DNA of 64,000 bases from Flavivirga aquimarina (GCF_030540835.1 NZ_JAUOEK010000155.1:81763-145762); one strand, 5' to 3'. Positions 1 through 8,636 are shown, counted from the first letter of the stretch. The notes: generated by a model from the sequence alone, not told the origin. Translations and numbers: made by a program.

Positions 1-618
1 AAAGAAGGAGGCCCAGACCCAGCCAGTAATTCCCGTTTAAGAGCCGTAATACAAAATGCCAAGGCAGTAAACATGCCTAAAGACAATATAGAACGTGCCA
101 TAAAAAAAGCAAGTGATAAAAGCCAAGGCGATTATAAAGAAGTTGTTTTTGAAGGCTATGCACCTCATGGAATTGCTGTTTTAGTAGAAACTGCAACCGA
201 TAATAACACACGTACCGTAGCCAATGTAAGAAGTTATTTTAATAAATGTGATGGCAGTTTAGGTACATCAGGGTCTGTAGTTTTTATGTTTGACCATACT
301 TGTAATTTTAGAATCAACGCAGAAGGTTTAGACCCGGAAGAAATAGAACTGGAATTTATAGATTTTGGTGCAGAAGAAGTCTTTGCAGATGATGATGGCA
401 TCTTAATATATGCGCCTTTTGAAAGCTTTGGAGCCATTCAAGCTGAATTAGAAACTCGGGAAATTGAAATTTTATCTTCTGGTTTTGAACGTATTCCACA
501 AGTAACAAAACCACTAAGCGAAGAACAAACAGCTGATGTTGAAAAACTTTTAGAAAAGCTTGAAGAAGATGATGATGTGCAGAATGTCTATCACACCATG
601 AAAGAAACTAGTGAATGA
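1..618 (+). CDS. yebC: YebC/PmpR-family regulator, 5'-truncated by window edge
   Basis: The reading frame is open from base 1, and the first codons (KEGGPDPASNSRLRAVIQNA) match the conserved part of YebC that normally follows about 35 N-terminal residues, so the start lies left of the window. The methionine at base 73 is internal, not the start. The protein continues with the family's NMPKDNIERAIKKA segment, the EGYAPHGIAVLVE segment and an acidic C-terminus ending ETSE. YebC/PmpR proteins are cytoplasmic; some act as DNA-binding regulators, and recent work links the family to translation of stall-prone sequences. No partner gene is visible on the left. A long gap without obvious large genes follows. 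Confidence 0.95.
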   Translation, partial: KEGGPDPASNSRLRAVIQNAKAVNMPKDNIERAIKKASDKSQGDYKEVVFEGYAPHGIAVLVETATDNNTRTVANVRSYFNKCDGSLGTSGSVVFMFDHTCNFRINAEGLDPEEIELEFIDFGAEEVFADDDGILIYAPFESFGAIQAELETREIEILSSGFERIPQVTKPLSEEQTADVEKLLEKLEEDDDVQNVYHTMKETSE

Positions 619-996
619 TTTGGGGCTCTTAAAAATGTAAAACTTATATTTTATAAAAAGAGTTTTTCGTTAACAAACTCAATACTTTCTTGTAATTCAA
701 ACGATAACTATTCTCCTCAAACAAACCTCAGACTAGTTTTAAAACTTGTGAAAATTAGTTTTTCATGTTAATTTCTTTTGAAAGCCTTTTAGCAACTTAA
801 CGTTTTCTTATGAAACAAATATAGTTTTACTTACCAGTATGTATTTCTGCCTAATCAACTTCTCTTTTATATTCATTCTTTCAAATATTAAGTTATTTCA
901 TTTGAGAAACTCACTAAACTTTCCGTAAGAATAAATATTATATATCTTTGATGAGTTTATTTATTTTTAAGGGGCTTCTAACTAACTTTTCTACAT
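619..996. other. Intergenic stretch, no gene seen
   Basis: This A+T-rich stretch lies between yebC and the hairpin at about 1 kb. I found no convincing reading frame, tRNA or repeat. A lone TATCTTTG at 943-950 fits the -7 consensus, but it has no TTG at the right distance and no gene behind it. Confidence 0.5.
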
Positions 997-1031
997 AAAA
1001 AAACTGTATGCAAAGACAACATACAGTTTTT
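997..1031 (-). terminator. Bidirectional-looking intrinsic terminator
   Basis: The arms AAAAACTGTATG and CATACAGTTTTT form a 12-bp stem around a 9-nt loop, with a T-run on either side depending on strand. On the minus strand it sits about 55 nt after the small peptide gene at 1086-1178, which is the likeliest transcript it ends. Confidence 0.7.
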
Positions 1032-1085
1032 ATAATTGCACTAATTACCTAAAAAACGTAATTAATGATTCTTTTAAATTAGCGA

Positions 1086-1178
1086 TTATCCGCCCATAGT
1101 ATCATTATATTCGGTTAATCTTTTCGAAATTTTAAGGCTACAAATTTTCATAGTTTTCATTTTATTGTTCATATTCAT
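1086..1178 (-). CDS. Possible 30-aa peptide with double-glycine leader
   Basis: An ATG at 1178 (alternatives at 1172, 1160 and 1151) opens a 30-codon frame that ends MKICSLKISKRLTEYNDTMGG then TAA. The pattern of Leu-Lys-rich start, short LTE segment and terminal GG resembles the leader of Bacteroidota GG-type natural-product or bacteriocin precursors. Here the stop directly follows the GG, so no core peptide is encoded. A hairpin terminator lies just downstream on the same strand, as expected for a one-gene transcript. No maturation enzyme or peptidase-containing transporter is nearby. It could be a degraded precursor, a signal peptide gene or a chance frame. The role is inferred from motif shape only. 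Confidence 0.4.
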   Translation of the reverse strand: MNMNNKMKTMKICSLKISKRLTEYNDTMGG

Positions 1179-1335
1179 TACTAAATATAGTAATTTTTTT
1201 ATAATTATTATTATTTTAACGATATAATATATGTTTTAAGGATATATCAAATAAAACATTATTAATTTAAAACATTCTCAACATATAAAAAATTATATTA
1301 CGATTTTATCATTTTATTTATTTTTTACAATCTAT

Positions 1336-1860
1336 TTAATTAATATCAAAATTCTTGCCAAACCCATAATGACCGTTTTTTATACAGCTTACAGTATTGA
1401 ATTCTTTCCTAAATATCTTGGTTAATCCACTAAATCCATTCCTAGCTATCAACGTAAACCTTAATTTTGTATCACTTGCTCCCAATATACCACTTAAATC
1501 TTCAGTGGTTCTAAACAAAAATGCACTTTTACCTGTATTTTTAAATAGATGCTTTCCAGCCAAATAATTAGTACTTCTATCTACTATTTTTAAATCTACG
1601 GATCTATTATTACTACCATTTTCAACATGGTATATTGTTAAGCTTTCTAAATTAGCATTCAGATCGTATGAAACAAAGAAAGATTTGTTGATTACTTTTA
1701 TTAAGTATGATCCCTTTAAATCATCACCATATTGGTCTGTATCCAAATATGCTATTTTCTTAGCAATTTTAAATTTAGGCTTTTGAAACAAAAAAAGTGA
1801 CAATACCAATACAAATGAACCTATAAAACTAGCTAGTACGCCTATCCAAAATGAATCCAT
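1336..1860 (-). CDS. Membrane-anchored hypothetical protein, single N-terminal helix
   Basis: This 174-aa protein starts with one strong hydrophobic helix (about residues 4-26), followed by a basic stretch (KPKFKIAKKIAYL) and a soluble domain rich in beta-type sequence. Proteins with a membrane helix followed by this KPK-IS/IAKKI pattern and a KVINKS segment recur in bacteria as uncharacterised proteins; here KPKFKIAKKIAYL and LIKVINKSFF are visible. No catalytic motif is evident. The ATG at 1860 has no Shine-Dalgarno, which is normal for this genome. It stands alone, divergent from the next gene. The function is unknown. Confidence 0.75.
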   Translation of the reverse strand: MDSFWIGVLASFIGSFVLVLSLFLFQKPKFKIAKKIAYLDTDQYGDDLKGSYLIKVINKSFFVSYDLNANLESLTIYHVENGSNNRSVDLKIVDRSTNYLAGKHLFKNTGKSAFLFRTTEDLSGILGASDTKLRFTLIARNGFSGLTKIFRKEFNTVSCIKNGHYGFGKNFDIN

Positions 1861-2044
1861 AAATGAATTTTATTTAATATGTTTTTTAGTTCTAAGGATT
1901 CTCAAATATATGAAAATTATTACAAACACTTAATATTCAAAAATATACTAAAATTACGACAGATATTATTTAACTAACCCTAGAACTTATTGACAAAACT
2001 GAAAGCATATATTGATTAGTTTTTTGTATTTTTATAAATTAAAT

Positions 2045-2082
2045 AGGTCTTTTTAATCTAAATGTAAGTGATTGAAAGACCT
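2045..2082. other. Long imperfect hairpin upstream of mini-ORF and oxidoreductase
   Basis: AGGTCTTT (2045-2052) pairs with AAAGACCT (2075-2082), and the inner AATC/GATT extends the stem with a small internal loop. No T-run follows, so it does not look like a terminator. It may be a leader RNA structure or a remnant palindrome. Confidence 0.4.
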
Positions 2083-2134
2083 CTAATGAATCAATCAAAT
2101 CTGTACTTTTAAAAAACACCATAAACAAAAGGAT

Positions 2135-2200
2135 ATGACTAACGAACGACGACATCCAAAATGTATACTATGTAAAAAAGAACTAAATACAAAAGTATAA
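2135..2200 (+). CDS. Possible 21-aa CxxC mini-protein
   Basis: The ATG at 2135 opens a 21-codon frame, MTNERRHPKCILCKKELNTK plus V, then TAA. It lies 11 bp before the start of the oxidoreductase gene and carries one CxxC pair in a basic context, like half a zinc knuckle. AAAGGAT precedes it, a purine-rich stretch that is rare before genes in this window. It could be a leader peptide, a remnant of a larger zinc-ribbon gene or chance. The function is not known. Confidence 0.3.
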   Translation: MTNERRHPKCILCKKELNTKV

Positions 2201-2204
2201 AAAC

Positions 2205-2234
2205 AGTCATTTTGAGCACAGTTGAAAAATCACA
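2205..2234. repeat. Degenerate copy of dispersed GAGCGnAGTCGAA repeat
   Basis: GTCATTTTGAGCACAGTTGA followed by an A-run matches, with changes, the GTCATTTTGAGCGAAGTCGA-type element common between genes in flavobacteria (from memory). Cleaner copies lie at 3244-3272 and 40031-40056. It overlaps the proposed start of the next gene. Confidence 0.45.
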
Positions 2235-3222
2235 TTCCCTTAAACTCAATAAAATAATTAAATGGGGTATTATAGGCTGCGGAAATGTCACAGAAGTTAA
2301 AAGTGGCCCTCCTTATAAAACAACAACAGGTTTTGAGTTATCTGCTGTTATGAGACGAGACCTTGATAAAGCAAAAGACTATGCCCAAAGGCATAATATA
2401 AGTAAAGTCTATAATAATGCCGATGAATTAATTAACGATGGTGAAATCGATGCTGTATACATAGCAACACCTCCAGACACACATAAGTTTTATGCCTTAA
2501 AAGTTGCTGCTGCTAATAAACCTTGCTGTATTGAAAAACCAATGACACCAAGTTATTCTGAAAGCTTAGCGATATATCAGGCCTTTAAAGAAAAAAAACT
2601 ACCGCTATTCGTAGCCTATTACAGAAGGTCTTTACCTCGGTTCAATCAAATAAAAGAGTGGTTAGATAATAACTATATTGGAGATGTAAGACATATAAAT
2701 TGGTGTTTAAATAAACCGGCTAGCGATTTAGATAAGTCTAAAACCTACAATTGGCGAACAGATGCTAAAATAGCACCCGGAGGTTATTTTGACGATCTGG
2801 CAAGTCATGGACTCGATTTGTTTACTTACCTACTCGGCAATATAAAAGAGGCTCATGGTATAAGTGATAATCAACAAAGGCTTTATACAGCTAAAGATGC
2901 TGTAACAGCCTGCTGGGTACATGAGAACGGTACTACTGGGTCTGGTAATTGGAATTTTGGTTGCGATGCTCATACCGATAAAGTTCAAATTTTTGGAAGT
3001 AATGGCTCTATTCAATTTTCTATTTTTCATGATAACCCTATCATATTAAACAGCGATACAAAAAGTGAAGAATTGTTTATTGAAAACCCAAAGCATATTC
3101 AAAGTTATCATATAGAAGGCATGCGTGATATGTTAATCAACAAAAATTATATACACCCGTCTCTTGGTGAGTCTGCGCTACATACTAATTGGATTATGGA
3201 TAAAATACTGGGTAAACTTTAA
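2212..3222 (+). CDS. Gfo/Idh/MocA-family NAD(P)-dependent oxidoreductase
   Basis: This cytoplasmic sugar or inositol dehydrogenase-like enzyme has 336 aa. An N-terminal Rossmann fold (WGIIGCGNVTEVKSGP, about residues 18-33) is followed by the ATPPDTH and EKPMTPSY motifs, in which the EKP lysine is typical of the family, and a C-terminal substrate domain with the GGYFDDLASHGLDLFTYLLG helix. The subgroup resembles 1,5-anhydrofructose reductase-like members; the exact substrate cannot be read. The start is uncertain: no ATG precedes the Rossmann fold in frame after the stop at 2173-2175, so TTG 2212 (or ATT 2209) must serve, and that codon lies in a degenerate repeat. The gene stands alone. Confidence 0.85.
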   Translation: MSTVEKSHSLKLNKIIKWGIIGCGNVTEVKSGPPYKTTTGFELSAVMRRDLDKAKDYAQRHNISKVYNNADELINDGEIDAVYIATPPDTHKFYALKVAAANKPCCIEKPMTPSYSESLAIYQAFKEKKLPLFVAYYRRSLPRFNQIKEWLDNNYIGDVRHINWCLNKPASDLDKSKTYNWRTDAKIAPGGYFDDLASHGLDLFTYLLGNIKEAHGISDNQQRLYTAKDAVTACWVHENGTTGSGNWNFGCDAHTDKVQIFGSNGSIQFSIFHDNPIILNSDTKSEELFIENPKHIQSYHIEGMRDMLINKNYIHPSLGESALHTNWIMDKILGKL

Positions 3223-3243
3223 AAATTTCTGCTTTTCGTCGCA

Positions 3244-3272
3244 GCCTGTCTTGAGCGAAGTCGAAAGGCAGG
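3244..3272. repeat. Dispersed palindromic repeat, clean copy
   Basis: GCCTGTCTTGAGCGAAGTCG continuing into AAAGGCAGG, with CCTG/CAGG arms. It sits between the convergent genes at 3222 and 3279. It belongs to the same family as 2205-2234 and 40031-40056. Confidence 0.65.
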
Positions 3273-3278
3273 AATATA

Positions 3279-4007
3279 TCATTTATTCTTAACATAAATC
3301 AATTTAAACCTGCCACTGTTTCGGTCTCGCTGTTCCATTTCAAAATGATCTAACGATTTAAAAAGCGGCATTAATTTATCAAAACCAAAGTTTCTGGAAT
3401 CAAAATTGGGTTGCTTTTTTAATATTAAAGAACCTACATCTCCCAAAAAAGCCCAACCATCATCATCCGCAGCGTCAGATACTGAGTTTTTAAGAAGTCT
3501 AATAACCTTAGGTGTGATATTATATAAGTTAGCTTTTTTAGCTTTACCTTCCTTATCATCTTTTTCAATATCTTTTTTTAGAATTTCCAGATAAATAAAC
3601 TTATCACAAGCAACAATAAACGGGTTAGGCGTTTTCTTTTCTCCCATGCCATAAACTTGCATACCAGCTTCTCTTAATCGTGTGGCTAGTTTTGTGAAAT
3701 CACTATCGGAAGACACTAAACAAAAACCATCAACTTTTTCTGAGTATAAAATATCCATCGCATCAATTATCATAGCAGAATCTGTAGCATTCTTCCCCGT
3801 AGTATAACCATATTGTTGAATGGGCGTAATAGCATTTTCAAGCAATACGCCTTTCCACTTGGATAGGTGTGGCTTCGTCCAATCCCCATAAATTCGCTTT
3901 ATTGTTGGAGTGCCATATTTTGCTATTTCCTCCATCATTTCAGAAATATATTTTGATGGAATATTATCACCATCAATTAATACAGCAATCTTAGTGTCTT
4001 TTATCAT
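3279..4007 (-). CDS. NYN/LabA-type PIN-like protein with C-terminal LOTUS (OST-HTH) domain
   Basis: This 242-aa protein is likely an RNA-cleaving or RNA-binding factor. The NYN domain fills about residues 5-145: IAVLIDGDNI at the start supplies the first acidic pair (D12, D14), KNATDSAMIIDAMD the next, and SSDSDF the last, so the metal-site acids are all present. A linker of lysines leads to an OST-HTH/LOTUS domain at about 165-240 (ITPKVIRLLKNS to the GFDKLMPLF and GRFKLIYV segments). The pairing is known in bacteria and in eukaryotic RNA regulators, but substrates in bacteria are poorly known. It is a single gene facing the oxidoreductase, started by ATG 4007. Confidence 0.9.
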   Translation of the reverse strand: MIKDTKIAVLIDGDNIPSKYISEMMEEIAKYGTPTIKRIYGDWTKPHLSKWKGVLLENAITPIQQYGYTTGKNATDSAMIIDAMDILYSEKVDGFCLVSSDSDFTKLATRLREAGMQVYGMGEKKTPNPFIVACDKFIYLEILKKDIEKDDKEGKAKKANLYNITPKVIRLLKNSVSDAADDDGWAFLGDVGSLILKKQPNFDSRNFGFDKLMPLFKSLDHFEMEQRDRNSGRFKLIYVKNK

Positions 4008-4169
4008 AAGAGCTAAAGATACTGATATATTGTTTATTAAATGCCTTTAGCAACTAGAACATTAGGTTTCTTTTAACATTATTTATAGAGTATAAGCTAT
4101 TATTTATGTATAATTTTATAATGACTAATTCAAATATTAATATATCAAAATTTTAATTGTTCTAACATC

Positions 4170-6776
4170 ATGAAACTTAAAGTCCTAAAATCCACAAAAC
4201 TCATTTGTTTTGTTTTAACGCTATTACTTTTTTATATACCTGAAAACGTACAAGCTCAAAAAAGAAAAAAAGGGAAGAAAAAAGACCAAACAGAAATCGT
4301 TGCTCAACCTGTTAAGCCTGCTAATAAAAAAAAGAAAACGATTGCAGAACTGGTTAAATCCAGTAAAAAAATTGAAGGCTTATTCTCTATTTATCAAGAC
4401 ACGATCACTGGAGCGATACAAATGGTTATTTCTGATGACCAATTAAATAAAGAGTACATCTATTTTAGCCAAATAGCCAATGGAGTTATGGATGCCGGTA
4501 GAATTATTAGAGGTTCTTACAGAGGGTCTAAGGTATTTAAAATTGAAAAATATTTTAATAAAATAGAGTTTATAACACAAAATACATCATTTTATTTTGA
4601 TCCGAAAAGTGCCCTTTCAAAGTCTAAAGATGCTAATATTAGCAATGGAAATATGGCTAGCATAAAAATTGAAAGTCATGACAAAAAAAAGGGGCTCTAT
4701 CTAATAAAAGCTGATAATTTATTTTTAGCAGAAACCTTATCGCAAATTAAACGGCCAAATATACCGGGAAGACCACCTACTGCTTTTAAACTAGGCAATT
4801 TAAATAAAACGAAAACGAAAATAGAGGCCATTCGAAATTATGATAATAATACCGATTTGGCCGTAGAATATGTATATTCTTCACCTTCTGTTTTAAACAA
4901 TGGCTCTAATGCTGTAGTAGATGGAAGAAATGTAAGTATTAAAGTTTTTCATAGTTTGATAGCCATGCCAGAAAACGATTATGAGGCTAGGTATGATGAT
5001 CCCAGGGTTGGTTATTTCACAACTAAGGTAGATGACCAAACATCTACCAGTGCAACTCCTTATCGCGATTTGGTACATCGTTGGAATTTAAAAAAGAAAG
5101 ACCCGAATGCAGCCATCTCAGAGCCTGTAGAACCTATTACTTGGTGGATAGAAAATTCAACACCGATAGAATGGCGTGAAACTATAAAAAATGGGGTTTT
5201 ACAATGGAATGTCGCTTTTGAAAAAGCCGGATTTAAAAATGCTATGGTAGTTAAAATTCAACCAGATGATGCCACTTGGGATGCCGGAGATATACGATAT
5301 AATGTCCTTCGCTGGACATCGTCTCCACAACCACCTTTTGGCGGCTATGGTCCTAGTTTTGTAAACCCAAAAACAGGACAGATTTTAGGAGCAGATATTA
5401 TGTTAGAATACGTGCATTTTACTAATAGGGTTATGTATGATAAATTATTTGATCCAACATCCCTAAATGAAACGTTCGAGAATTCTAATACAGAAGAAGA
5501 CCATGCGATGTATTGTTCTTTAGGACATGTTATGCACGAAAACATACTTTTTGGAAATACGGTATTAAAGGCTACTGATGCTTCAGATTTAGAGATGAAA
5601 CGTATGAAAAAAGAAGCTATGACTTCTTTAATCATGCATGAAATTGGGCATACTTTGGGTTTAAACCACAATATGAAAGCAAGCCAATTATTTACTCCTG
5701 AACAATTGGCTGATGCCGATTTCATTAAAGGTAAATGCTTAGCCGGTTCTGTAATGGATTATGCTGCTATAAACATCACTAAAGACAGAACAAAACAAGG
5801 ACAATATTATGATACTGCGGTTGGGCCTTATGATGTTTGGGCCATTCAATTTGGGTATACCCCTTTTAAAACCAAACTTGAGAGAACAGAATTATTAGAA
5901 CAATCTACCAAACCAGAACTTATTTTTGGTAATGACGCTGATGATATGCGATCTCCCGGAAAAGCCATCGATCCAAGAGTTATGGTTGGAGACTTATCTA
6001 ACGATCAAATTAGATATTCTATAGATCGATTTGAAACAATTAACACTATGATGCGTGGCATAAAAGATAAGTTTACTAAATCTGGTAAGTCTTATCAGGA
6101 ATTGAGACAAGCTTATTATATTTTAAGCAGTCAAAAAGGAAGTGCTGCTAACGTAACTTCAAGGTTTATTGGCGGTGTTTATGTAGATAGAGCTATGGCT
6201 GGACAACATGGCGGAAAAACACCATATACACCGGTAAGTCTAGAAGATCAAAAAAGAGCTATGGCCGCTCTAAGTAAATATGTTTTTGCACCTAATGCTT
6301 TTAATGCACCTAATGACTTATATAACTATTTGGCAATGCAAAGAAGAGGGTTTAATTTTATGACAAGACCAGAAGACCCTAAAATTCACGAACAAGTACT
6401 GGGGTATCAAAAAAATGTACTTAATCATATATTACATTACAATACATTACAAAGAATTACAGATTCCCAATTATATGGCAATACCTATAGTTTATCTACC
6501 TTTATGAATGATTTAAACCGAGCTATTTTTAAGGCAGATATTTATTATAATGTCAACTCTTTTAGGCAAAATTTACAACTGGAATATACCAATAAGCTCA
6601 TAAACATGCTTACTGGAAAACAAAGCAGTAATTATACAAACAGTGCTAAGTCTATGGCTTTATATAATTTAAAGAACATCAAAACAATGGCTTCTAACAC
6701 AGGAAATATATCATCTAGAGCTCATAAACAACATTTAAGGATACTTATTGATAATGCTTTAAAAGAGATAAAGTAA
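4170..6776 (+). CDS. Large secreted zinc metalloprotease (zincin; DUF5117/DUF5118/DUF4953 type)
   Basis: This 868-aa protein has a Sec signal peptide (about residues 8-29, ending VQAQ) and a Lys-rich stretch after it. The zincin motif HEIGHTLGLNHN (about residue 490) provides the three zinc ligands and the catalytic Glu, and GSVMDYAAINI downstream provides the Met-turn. The layout (short DUF5118-like N-terminus, long DUF5117-like beta domain, then a DUF4953-like catalytic part) is that of a family common in Bacteroidota and annotated as zinc-dependent metalloprotease. It probably acts in the periplasm or outside the cell on proteins or peptides. It is monocistronic, with a good terminator 23 bp after the stop. 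The true substrate is unknown. Confidence 0.9.
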   Translation: MKLKVLKSTKLICFVLTLLLFYIPENVQAQKRKKGKKKDQTEIVAQPVKPANKKKKTIAELVKSSKKIEGLFSIYQDTITGAIQMVISDDQLNKEYIYFSQIANGVMDAGRIIRGSYRGSKVFKIEKYFNKIEFITQNTSFYFDPKSALSKSKDANISNGNMASIKIESHDKKKGLYLIKADNLFLAETLSQIKRPNIPGRPPTAFKLGNLNKTKTKIEAIRNYDNNTDLAVEYVYSSPSVLNNGSNAVVDGRNVSIKVFHSLIAMPENDYEARYDDPRVGYFTTKVDDQTSTSATPYRDLVHRWNLKKKDPNAAISEPVEPITWWIENSTPIEWRETIKNGVLQWNVAFEKAGFKNAMVVKIQPDDATWDAGDIRYNVLRWTSSPQPPFGGYGPSFVNPKTGQILGADIMLEYVHFTNRVMYDKLFDPTSLNETFENSNTEEDHAMYCSLGHVMHENILFGNTVLKATDASDLEMKRMKKEAMTSLIMHEIGHTLGLNHNMKASQLFTPEQLADADFIKGKCLAGSVMDYAAINITKDRTKQGQYYDTAVGPYDVWAIQFGYTPFKTKLERTELLEQSTKPELIFGNDADDMRSPGKAIDPRVMVGDLSNDQIRYSIDRFETINTMMRGIKDKFTKSGKSYQELRQAYYILSSQKGSAANVTSRFIGGVYVDRAMAGQHGGKTPYTPVSLEDQKRAMAALSKYVFAPNAFNAPNDLYNYLAMQRRGFNFMTRPEDPKIHEQVLGYQKNVLNHILHYNTLQRITDSQLYGNTYSLSTFMNDLNRAIFKADIYYNVNSFRQNLQLEYTNKLINMLTGKQSSNYTNSAKSMALYNLKNIKTMASNTGNISSRAHKQHLRILIDNALKEIK

Positions 6777-6798
6777 AGAATATAAAGATATTTTAAAC

Positions 6799-6833
6799 AA
6801 AAAAGCTACCATATTTATACATGGTAGCTTTTA
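6799..6833 (+). terminator. Intrinsic terminator after metalloprotease
   Basis: AAAAAGCTACCAT and ATGGTAGCTTTT pair around ATTTATAC, and a T-rich tail follows. It can also work from the minus strand because of the leading A-run. Confidence 0.8.
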
Positions 6834-6953
6834 GTTTTTGTAAAGTAGAAATGTTTCTTTTTAGGAACAAATAATTGTTTACTTTATGTTTCATTTCCAA
6901 TACATTAAATAATATTCAAACTCTATGCCACTTTTAATGAGTCTTAATATTAT

Positions 6954-7502
6954 CTAGTAATTTTTATACTTTTTCCCTTTTACGCCTTTAAAATAATTAC
7001 GAATAAACTTAAAATCTGATTCTACATCATCAGTTGGATAAAAAGGAACAGAAATTTTATTTTGTTTATTTTCAAAATCTAATGTTATCATAATAATTGG
7101 CACTTGAGCTTTTTTAGCTATATAATAAAATCCTGTACGCCACTTATCTACTTTTTTACGGGTTCCTTCTGGTGCTAAAGCCATCCGAAATTCTTCTTTT
7201 TCTTCAAATAACTTAGCAATAATATTCACTTTATTTTCTTTAGTATATCTATTAATTGGTAATCCTCCCAATGCTTTAAAAAACCAGCCTATTGGAAAAA
7301 CAAACAATTCTTTTTTACCTATAAAATGTGTTTTTATTCCTAATACAGAACGCAATAAAATAGCAATATAAAAGTCATGCCAGCTTGTATGTGGCACAGT
7401 TATAATAATTGCTTTTTTAACCGACTTTTTAGAAATTTTAATATTGCCTACTACTTTCCAGCCTAATAAATTAAAGTAAATAAGTCTGGCCAGCCATTGC
7501 AT
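6954..7502 (-). CDS. PlsC-like 1-acyl-glycerol-3-phosphate acyltransferase family protein
   Basis: This is a 182-aa membrane-associated acyltransferase. The HTSWHD box (H38-x4-D43) is the catalytic motif, and APEGTRKKVDKW is the second, substrate-binding motif. It is short compared with plain PlsC (about 240 aa) and matches the compact LPLAT subgroup. It is the last gene of the minus-strand cluster kdsB-HAD-CAT-kdnB, separated from kdnB by one base, so it is probably co-transcribed. That context suggests a lipid or lipid A-related acylation, but a phospholipid role is equally possible. The start is ATG 7502. Confidence 0.85.
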   Translation of the reverse strand: MQWLARLIYFNLLGWKVVGNIKISKKSVKKAIIITVPHTSWHDFYIAILLRSVLGIKTHFIGKKELFVFPIGWFFKALGGLPINRYTKENKVNIIAKLFEEKEEFRMALAPEGTRKKVDKWRTGFYYIAKKAQVPIIMITLDFENKQNKISVPFYPTDDVESDFKFIRNYFKGVKGKKYKNY

Positions 7503-7503
7503 A

Positions 7504-8586
7504 TTACATTTTTTGGTAAAGTGATCTTAGTTTTTCGTGGGTTATCGTTTTTTTCCAGTTTTTCCCTAAAGCATTTTCCCAAAGCGGTTCTAAACTCAAT
7601 GAAATATCAATCATTATATTAAATTCCTCATCACTTAAATTAGCACAAATACCTGCAGGTAATTCAATATCATGTTTTGCTTTCATTTCCTTAAAAAGTT
7701 TTACACCTTCTGGGTAAAACTCTTCTAAATGATCAAAAACTATACAATTACCAATACCATGTTTTGTACCCAACAAATAAGACAAACCATAACTCATAGC
7801 ATGCGCAACACCTACTTGAGAATAAACTATACTCATGCCTCCGTGCCACGAAGCCATCATTAATTTTTCCTGAGCTTCTATATCTGTAAGAGTATCATTT
7901 AAAAAGATTTCCTTACATAAGTCTAAAGCCATATCGCCATAGCTTTGACTAAAGGCATTTAAATAGGTGCCATCTAATGATTCTATACAATGAATATAAC
8001 AATCCATCCCAGTAAAAAACCATTGATCGGTAGGCACATCTTTTGTAAGTTCTGAATCTAATATAACTTGATCAAATGGCGTGAAATCTGAATTTATTCC
8101 AAGCTTTTTATCAGGCCCGGTAAGAACTGTCGTTCTGGAAACTTCTGCTCCAGTACCAGATATTGTTGGAATACCCACATGATATATACCTTCATTTTTA
8201 ACCAAATCCCATCCTTGATAGTCTTTAGCTTCACCTTCATTAGTTAGCATTATAGAAACTGCTTTAGCTAAATCTAAAAGGGTACCGCCTCCTATACCTA
8301 TAATACCGGATGGGCGTTCTTTTGTTAATAAAATGATATCTTCAACCAACGTGTCTACTTGAGACGTTTTAGGCTCTTCCTTTGAAGAAATAAAAATAAT
8401 TTTATCTTCATATGATAACTGTATTCTTGATGTTAACCAAGAATTATTTTTAAAAACATCATCTACCAAATAAATAAATGGAGCATGTATGCTTAAACGT
8501 TTTGGGGCCAAAATGTCGTTTAACTGATTGAAACTACCTCTACCAAAAATAATTCTTGGCACCATTGGAAAGTTTTTATAACTCAT
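7504..8586 (-). CDS. kdnB: Iron-containing alcohol dehydrogenase KdnB, Kdo 8-oxidase/dehydrogenase
   Basis: This 360-aa protein closely follows the Shewanella KdnB sequence as I remember it: MSYKNFPMVPRIIFGRGSF at the start, GGGTLLDLAKAVS, YQGWDLVKN, GIPTISGTGAEVSRT, DQWFFTGMDCYIHCIESLDG and HGIGNCIVFDHLEEFYPEG. KdnB oxidises the C8 hydroxyl of Kdo; the aminotransferase KdnA then makes 8-amino-Kdo, which a CMP-Kdo synthetase activates for LPS. A kdsB gene lies in the same cluster, which supports the call. No PLP aminotransferase (KdnA) is present in this window, so the second step must be encoded elsewhere or differ. Metal-ligand Asp/His residues appear conserved. Confidence 0.85.
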   Translation of the reverse strand: MSYKNFPMVPRIIFGRGSFNQLNDILAPKRLSIHAPFIYLVDDVFKNNSWLTSRIQLSYEDKIIFISSKEEPKTSQVDTLVEDIILLTKERPSGIIGIGGGTLLDLAKAVSIMLTNEGEAKDYQGWDLVKNEGIYHVGIPTISGTGAEVSRTTVLTGPDKKLGINSDFTPFDQVILDSELTKDVPTDQWFFTGMDCYIHCIESLDGTYLNAFSQSYGDMALDLCKEIFLNDTLTDIEAQEKLMMASWHGGMSIVYSQVGVAHAMSYGLSYLLGTKHGIGNCIVFDHLEEFYPEGVKLFKEMKAKHDIELPAGICANLSDEEFNIMIDISLSLEPLWENALGKNWKKTITHEKLRSLYQKM

Positions 8587-8636
8587 TTAGTATGTTTTCT
8601 TTTACAAAAAGTAAAAATAGTATTTATTTTAAAATT

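Noticed and set aside
73..618. YebC starting at base 73
   Set aside because: The frame is open from base 1 with conserved YebC residues, so this Met is internal.
943..950. Promoter from the lone TATCTTTG box
   Set aside because: No -33 element at 19-21 bp and no gene directly downstream on that strand.
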